From the NCBI GenBank assembly GCA_964568355.1, contig CAZMRK010000218.1, positions 1 to 17,943 on the forward strand: DNA of 17,943 bases. Reading direction: 5' to 3'. Below the pieces are notes generated by a model that saw nothing but the letters and a program-made list of their open reading frames with translations, had not been told where the DNA came from and did not search any database. The first letter of the stretch is position 1, and every line of letters begins with the position of its first letter. The translations under genes and the position numbers were made by a program. This DNA comes from JAJPJX01 sp964568355 (GTDB lineage: Bacteria > Acidobacteriota > Terriglobia > Bryobacterales > Bryobacteraceae). Positions 13,978 through 17,943 of the stretch are shown piece after piece.

Positions 13978-16903
13978 GGGCTTTATCCGGCCCGCGCGCG
14001 GGTGACTTGGGGACCGGCACTGTAACGCGCAGGCGGGTTCCTTTTCCAGGTTCGCTGTCGATTTCGAAGTCTCCCCCCAGCTCGGCGACGCGTTCGCGAA
14101 TGCCCAGCAGGCCATAGTGGCCGGGAGGGGGTGGGGCTTGGGCGGGAAAGCCGCGTCCGTCGTCAGCGATCGTCAGACGGATTTGGCCGGGCAGGGGACG
14201 CAGCGCCAATTCGATGGTGGAGGGACCTCCGTGAAGCACCGAGTTGAGCAGCGCTTCCTGCGTGATGCTGACCAGGTGCGATTCGATCTCGGCGGGCACC
14301 ATCCCGAGATCGCGGGGCAGGTCCAATTCCAGATGAATCGGGTGCCCCTCCGTGATGCGGCGGGCCAGTGCGCGGACCCGCTCGGGAAGCTCGGTGGCGC
14401 TGCTGGAAGGACTGCGCAGCCCCCAGAGCGATTTGCGGGCTTCTTTCAGGCAGGTGCCCGCGTCGTGAATGATGTCGTCCAGCGTCAGCTTTAGCGCGGA
14501 GGAGGGCATGCGATTCGACAAGCCCTGCATTTGCATAGTGATGCTGGAGAGACCCTGAAGTAAAGTATCATGTAGCTCCCGGGCAATGCGGGTGCGCTCG
14601 GCCAGCACCAGGGTGAACTGGTTTTCCATGCGCCGGATGCGTAGCTGATAGGCCAGCCAGACCAGCAGCGCCAGGAAAGCCGCCAGGACAGGGTAGAACC
14701 ATCGCCGCTGGTAAAAATACGGCACGATATACAGCCCGGCTGCGGCAGAGGTACTGTTGCAAATTCCATCAGCACTGCAAGCGGTGACGTGAAACCGGAA
14801 GTGGCCTGGGGGCAAATTGGTGTAGGAGGCTACGCGGGAGTTGCGCGGCTCGCTCCACCCCTTGTCGTAGCCTTCCAGGTAATAGCGGAACGTGACTCGC
14901 TCCGGGGCGATGAAGCTGAGGCTGGCGAAGAGGAACTGCAGGTTGTTCTCGCGCGGGCGCAGTGAAAGCAGTTCGCTGGACTCGGCCGGGCGGTTATTGA
15001 CCATCACGTCCCGGATCAGGATGGGCGGCGGCTGGGCGTCACGCCGGAGGCGATAGGGGTCCACCAGGATCAGGCCGTTATCTGTGGAAAACCATAAACG
15101 GCCATCGTGGGTCTTGGCGACGACAGGCTGCGCGCCCGGGCGGCACTCGAAGCGTACCTCTCCGGTGCTGAGCGGATAGCTGGCAACGGTCTTGGATTTT
15201 CCGGCGGCGAAGGCTTCCAGGTCCTGCAACGGCGTCCGGAAAATACCTTTACTGGAAGCCATCCAGAGGTTGTTCTCGTCATCGAGGATGGTGGCGTAGA
15301 TTTCGTCGTCGAACAGGCCATCGCGCACGGAATAGGAAATAACCTTCCGGTCCTGGCAGCGCCGCAGCCCGCCGCCCAGCGTGCCCACCCAGAGGATATG
15401 GTCGGGAGCGGCAAGAAAGGAACTGGCCTGCGGCAGGCGGGCTCGGGAGAGGTCAATCCGGCCGAATTGGCCGTCTTTGAGGTAGGTGACATCGCCGTCC
15501 GCGGTGGCTGCGAACAGCTCCACGCGGGTGCCGCCCCCCAGGCTGAGAACTTTTTTGCCGGCCAGGCCGGATGACGGCGGCGCGGCGATGAATCGACCTT
15601 TCTCCATCCAGCCCAACCCCCTGACGGTAGCGATCCACAGGCGATTGTGGGAGTCAAGGAAGATGCTCTCGATCTGGTCGGAGGGCAGGCCTTGCCGGGT
15701 GGTAAAGGTGGCGGAGACGCGTCCGTTATGAAGGCGGTTCAGTCCGGCGCTGGTTCCGACCCAGAGGTCGCCGGCGCTGTCCTCCCCGAGGCTGGAGATG
15801 GCGTTTCCGGTCAGGCCATGCTCCCGGGTCAAGACGTGGAAACGGCGGCCATCGAAACGAGCCAGTCCGGCGTCGCGCGTACCGACCCAAAGGTGGCCGG
15901 AGCGATCCTCGTAGACCGGACCGATGTCATTGCTCGGCAGTCCCTCCCGGGTGGTGTATGGAGTGACTTTGCCGTCCAGAAACTGGTTCAGACCGTTCTT
16001 CGTACCTGCCCAGAGGTTGCTTTCCCGGTCGCAGAACAGCGAAAGGACGGTACTGTGGGAAAGTCCATCAAGTGCCTCATAATTGGCGAACTCACCGTCT
16101 TTCCAACGGCTTAGACCGGATGTCGTTCCAATCCAGACGCTGCCGTCGGAACCCTCGGCCAGCGACAGAATCGAATTGTCGGGCAGACCCTGCGCCACCG
16201 TCCAGGAATCGATCCGGCCATTGCGGCGGCGTAGCAAACCCTGCTCGGTGCCTACCCATATGCTCCCGTCGCCGGCGCTGAGGACGGCGTGCACGCCGGC
16301 AGGTTCCGACAGAATCCGCTCGAAATGCGCACCGTTCCAGTGGGCCACGCCGAAGTCTTCGCCGGCCACCCACGGCGCGCCGTCGCGGCCGATGGCGATT
16401 GCACGGATGCGGTTGGTCGGTAAGCCCTGGGCCGTGGTGTATACGGTAAAGTGACCCCCGGCAAGCTTTACCAGGCCGCCGTAGGTGCCGATCCAGAGGT
16501 TGCCGTGGCCGTCGGAAGCAAGGCTGGTGACGTTGTCATCGGGCAGGCCGGAGAGCCGCGTAAAGACGCCGCCGGAGAGCCGCGTGAGCCCCCCGCCGCT
16601 CGACCCAATCCACAGGTTGTGGTGATTATCCTCAATCAGAGCTCGCACCGGGCTGTTGCCGAACCGGGCGCCGGGTGAGCCGTCGTACTCCGTGAAACGC
16701 ACCCCATCGAAGCGCTCCAGATGGCCCTGTACCCCCAACCAGAGGTAGCCTTCGTGGGTCTGGCAGATGGAATAGACCGTGGGCTGAGGAAGCCCCTGTT
16801 CCTGCTGCCACACGCGGTGAGTATACTGCGTGACCGTCTTGCTGGGGTCCAGAGCAAGAGCTACCTGAATGAAAATGAATGCGAGGAACAGGCGATACGT
16901 CAC
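13949..16903 (-). CDS. Two-component propeller sensor histidine kinase, 984 aa
   Basis: A signal peptide (YRLFLAFIFIQVALAL) sends the sensor part to the periplasm. Residues about 36-619 contain 14 Reg_prop repeats of the form GLP-x-x-x-I, DG-x-LWVGT, GL-x-R, consistent with two seven-bladed propellers. A Y_Y_Y domain (about 650-727, with FRYYLEGYDKGW) leads to one membrane helix (about 736-754). The HisKA_3 segment has the phosphorylated histidine H778 (RIARELHDTLLQG). The HATPase domain shows the N-box around 882-889 (ITQEALLNSVLHG), DDGRGF (914-919) and GLLGIRERV (931-939). The start is a GTG (16901-16903); an in-frame stop lies two codons upstream (16907-16909). No strong ribosome binding site is visible. 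Related periplasmic propeller kinases often sense polysaccharide fragments, but that ligand is not supported here. Confidence 0.97.
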   Translation of the reverse strand: MTYRLFLAFIFIQVALALDPSKTVTQYTHRVWQQEQGLPQPTVYSICQTHEGYLWLGVQGHLERFDGVRFTEYDGSPGARFGNSPVRALIEDNHHNLWIGSSGGGLTRLSGGVFTRLSGLPDDNVTSLASDGHGNLWIGTYGGLVKLAGGHFTVYTTAQGLPTNRIRAIAIGRDGAPWVAGEDFGVAHWNGAHFERILSEPAGVHAVLSAGDGSIWVGTEQGLLRRRNGRIDSWTVAQGLPDNSILSLAEGSDGSVWIGTTSGLSRWKDGEFANYEALDGLSHSTVLSLFCDRESNLWAGTKNGLNQFLDGKVTPYTTREGLPSNDIGPVYEDRSGHLWVGTRDAGLARFDGRRFHVLTREHGLTGNAISSLGEDSAGDLWVGTSAGLNRLHNGRVSATFTTRQGLPSDQIESIFLDSHNRLWIATVRGLGWMEKGRFIAAPPSSGLAGKKVLSLGGGTRVELFAATADGDVTYLKDGQFGRIDLSRARLPQASSFLAAPDHILWVGTLGGGLRRCQDRKVISYSVRDGLFDDEIYATILDDENNLWMASSKGIFRTPLQDLEAFAAGKSKTVASYPLSTGEVRFECRPGAQPVVAKTHDGRLWFSTDNGLILVDPYRLRRDAQPPPILIRDVMVNNRPAESSELLSLRPRENNLQFLFASLSFIAPERVTFRYYLEGYDKGWSEPRNSRVASYTNLPPGHFRFHVTACSADGICNSTSAAAGLYIVPYFYQRRWFYPVLAAFLALLVWLAYQLRIRRMENQFTLVLAERTRIARELHDTLLQGLSSITMQMQGLSNRMPSSALKLTLDDIIHDAGTCLKEARKSLWGLRSPSSSATELPERVRALARRITEGHPIHLELDLPRDLGMVPAEIESHLVSITQEALLNSVLHGGPSTIELALRPLPGQIRLTIADDGRGFPAQAPPPPGHYGLLGIRERVAELGGDFEIDSEPGKGTRLRVTVPVPKSPARGPDKAHADHQSSLR

Positions 16904-16938
16904 GAGTCATGCCGACCCGGTATCCACCCGGGACGGAC

Positions 16939-17409
16939 TTACCTCCAGTGTACCCGATCGCCTGCGGCAGACGGTACGGAAAGACCTCGGCAAAAGCGGA
17001 TCGCGGCGGCTAGTTGCTCCGAGGTAACCGGTTTGGCGAGCACCCCCGCGCCACCGGCCCCCAGCACAGAAAAGAACAGGTCGTCATCCGGAGAAGTAGC
17101 GATCAACTGGAAGGCGATGCCGGCATCCACTGCCCTGGCGCATAGCTCGTGCCAGTCGCCTTCACCCGAATCCAGATCGTAAATGAGGGTTTCGACCGGG
17201 CTGCGGTCGAGCAGGCGGACGGCCTGGTCGAGCGAGGTGGCAATGACGCACTGCCACTCCTCGCGGAACATAGAAAGGCGCAGAGCGATCTTGGTATGAG
17301 GACTGTGAGTCAGGGCGAGGACGATAGGTTTAGCATCCGTCGCCCGGCGGTGCTTGTCCCATGTATTCCGAAGGCTGATCCAGACTGCTCGTATCGCACC
17401 GAACGGCAT
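16939..17409 (-). CDS. Stand-alone degenerate receiver (CheY-like) protein
   Basis: The protein has 156 residues. Residues about 28-142 follow the receiver fold: strand PIVLALTHSP, strand VETLIYDLDSGEGD at the phosphoacceptor position (D78 or D80), strand FQLIATSPDD, and the conserved VLAKPVTSEQLAAAI with lysine K126 followed by proline. The acidic pair that normally binds magnesium after strand 1 is missing and replaced by T34-H35. Phosphorylation by the usual route is therefore doubtful. No output domain is attached. GGAG lies about 9 bases before the ATG. The gene sits 29 bases after the efflux protein stop and 35 bases before the kinase start, all on one strand, which suggests a role in that pathway. 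It could be a pseudo-receiver adaptor or a phosphate sink. The receiver identity is moderately secure. Confidence 0.8.
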   Translation of the reverse strand: MPFGAIRAVWISLRNTWDKHRRATDAKPIVLALTHSPHTKIALRLSMFREEWQCVIATSLDQAVRLLDRSPVETLIYDLDSGEGDWHELCARAVDAGIAFQLIATSPDDDLFFSVLGAGGAGVLAKPVTSEQLAAAIRFCRGLSVPSAAGDRVHWR

Positions 17410-17438
17410 CCTGCGCGGCTCCGCCGCCTTTTATCTTA

Positions 17439-17943
17439 CTACTTACCTTTGGCCATGAGATCCTTGGCTTGCGGTAATTGTGAAGCATCCCACCCGCCGC
17501 CGAGAGCCTGGATCAACGAGACGCTGGCGACCATGCGGCGAGTGAGAATGTCCAGCGCGGTGCGCTGGTTCTCGAGAGCCGTGGTCTGGGCGGTAATCAC
17601 TTGCAGATAGCTGACCACGCCGCCTTTGTACTGGGCCGTGGAGATGGTCAGCGATTGCTGGGCGGCGGCTTCGGCCCGGGCCTGCACGCCGGCCTCGTCG
17701 GCCAGAATGCGCAGCGCCGCCAGATTGTCTTCCACCTGCTGGAAGGCAGTGAGCACCGTCTGACGATAGCCTGCCACGGTGGCGTCGTAGTTGGCTTCCG
17801 CGGCATTGACCTGCCCGCGGCGGCGGCCGCCCTCAAACAGGGTCTGAGCCAGAGTCGGTCCGACCGACCAGAAGCGGCTTGGCCAAGTGAGGAATTGGAG
17901 GAAATGCGACGTCTCCGAGCCGCCCGCGGCGCTCAGCGTAAGG
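17439..17943 (-). CDS. Outer-membrane efflux protein (TolC/OprM/NodT family), N-terminus beyond window
   Basis: The frame is open from the right edge to the TAG at 17439-17441, giving 168 residues of C-terminal half. The family pattern is clear: SVGPTLAQTLFEGGRRRGQV, then AAEANYDATVAGYRQTVLTA and FQQVEDNLAALRILADEA, followed by QQSLTISTAQYKGGVVSYLQ and TRRMVASVSLIQALGGGW. OprM/NodT-type lipoproteins form the outer-membrane channel of tripartite RND or MacAB-like pumps. The pump and adaptor genes presumably lie further upstream, off the right edge. The gene heads a minus-strand run with the degenerate receiver, the kinase and the response regulator. Confidence 0.94.
   Translation of the reverse strand, partial: LTLSAAGGSETSHFLQFLTWPSRFWSVGPTLAQTLFEGGRRRGQVNAAEANYDATVAGYRQTVLTAFQQVEDNLAALRILADEAGVQARAEAAAQQSLTISTAQYKGGVVSYLQVITAQTTALENQRTALDILTRRMVASVSLIQALGGGWDASQLPQAKDLMAKGK

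Noticed and set aside
13978..14115. 46-residue N-terminal extension of the response regulator
   Set aside because: It lies within the kinase HATPase coding region and has no receiver homology. The receiver starts properly at MQIIKVLCVDD.
1..17943. Mobile element, phage, CRISPR or defence island
   Set aside because: No transposase, integrase, repeat-spacer pattern, Cas, nuclease or restriction gene was found on either strand, and no tRNA that could mark an attachment site.

Overview
The window looks like a chromosomal segment of an Acidobacteriota bacterium, most likely of the Solibacter/Bryobacter lineage. This rests on its high GC content, two acidobacterial-type duplicated orphan permeases (ADOP, MacB/FtsX-like), a very long two-component propeller sensor kinase, a HAF-repeat protein, and secreted proteins of a style familiar from that phylum. 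No database search was possible, so the taxonomic call is inference from gene families. I see no tRNA, rRNA, CRISPR array, transposase or phage gene.

Layout. Positions 1-2264 (minus strand) hold most of an ADOP permease whose C-terminus lies off the left edge. A cluster of GGTAG/CTACC pentamers lies just upstream of it. A possible small membrane protein (2376-2600, plus) follows, then three minus-strand genes: a class I methyltransferase (2681-3487), a HAF-repeat protein (3524-4468) and a secreted Gly/Asn-rich protein (4636-5529). On the plus strand, 5721-7323 is a second ADOP gene that is broken. It has lost the middle of the protein, including the first FtsX membrane block, and changes frame at the junction near 6450-6456. 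An AT-rich promoter region then leads to a small RodZ-type HTH protein (7636-7890).

The central part is housekeeping. serA (7956-9548) and a class V aminotransferase (9645-10817), both on the minus strand, probably carry out the first two steps of serine synthesis. A long structured palindrome sits between them. Divergent from them are a GatB/YqeY protein (10851-11297) and, overlapping it by ATGA, an OPT-family oligopeptide transporter (11294-13339).

The right end is a compact minus-strand cluster read from the right edge inwards: the C-terminal half of an OprM/NodT-type outer-membrane efflux protein (17439-17943, partial), a stand-alone degenerate receiver protein (16939-17409), a 984-residue 14-blade propeller histidine kinase (13949-16903, GTG start) and its NarL/FixJ-type response regulator (13351-13977, overlapping the kinase by 29 bases). 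The tight spacing suggests one transcript linking an efflux system to a sensor pathway. This is the most system-like part of the window. None of it is a clear new class of system, and the findings below are graded accordingly.
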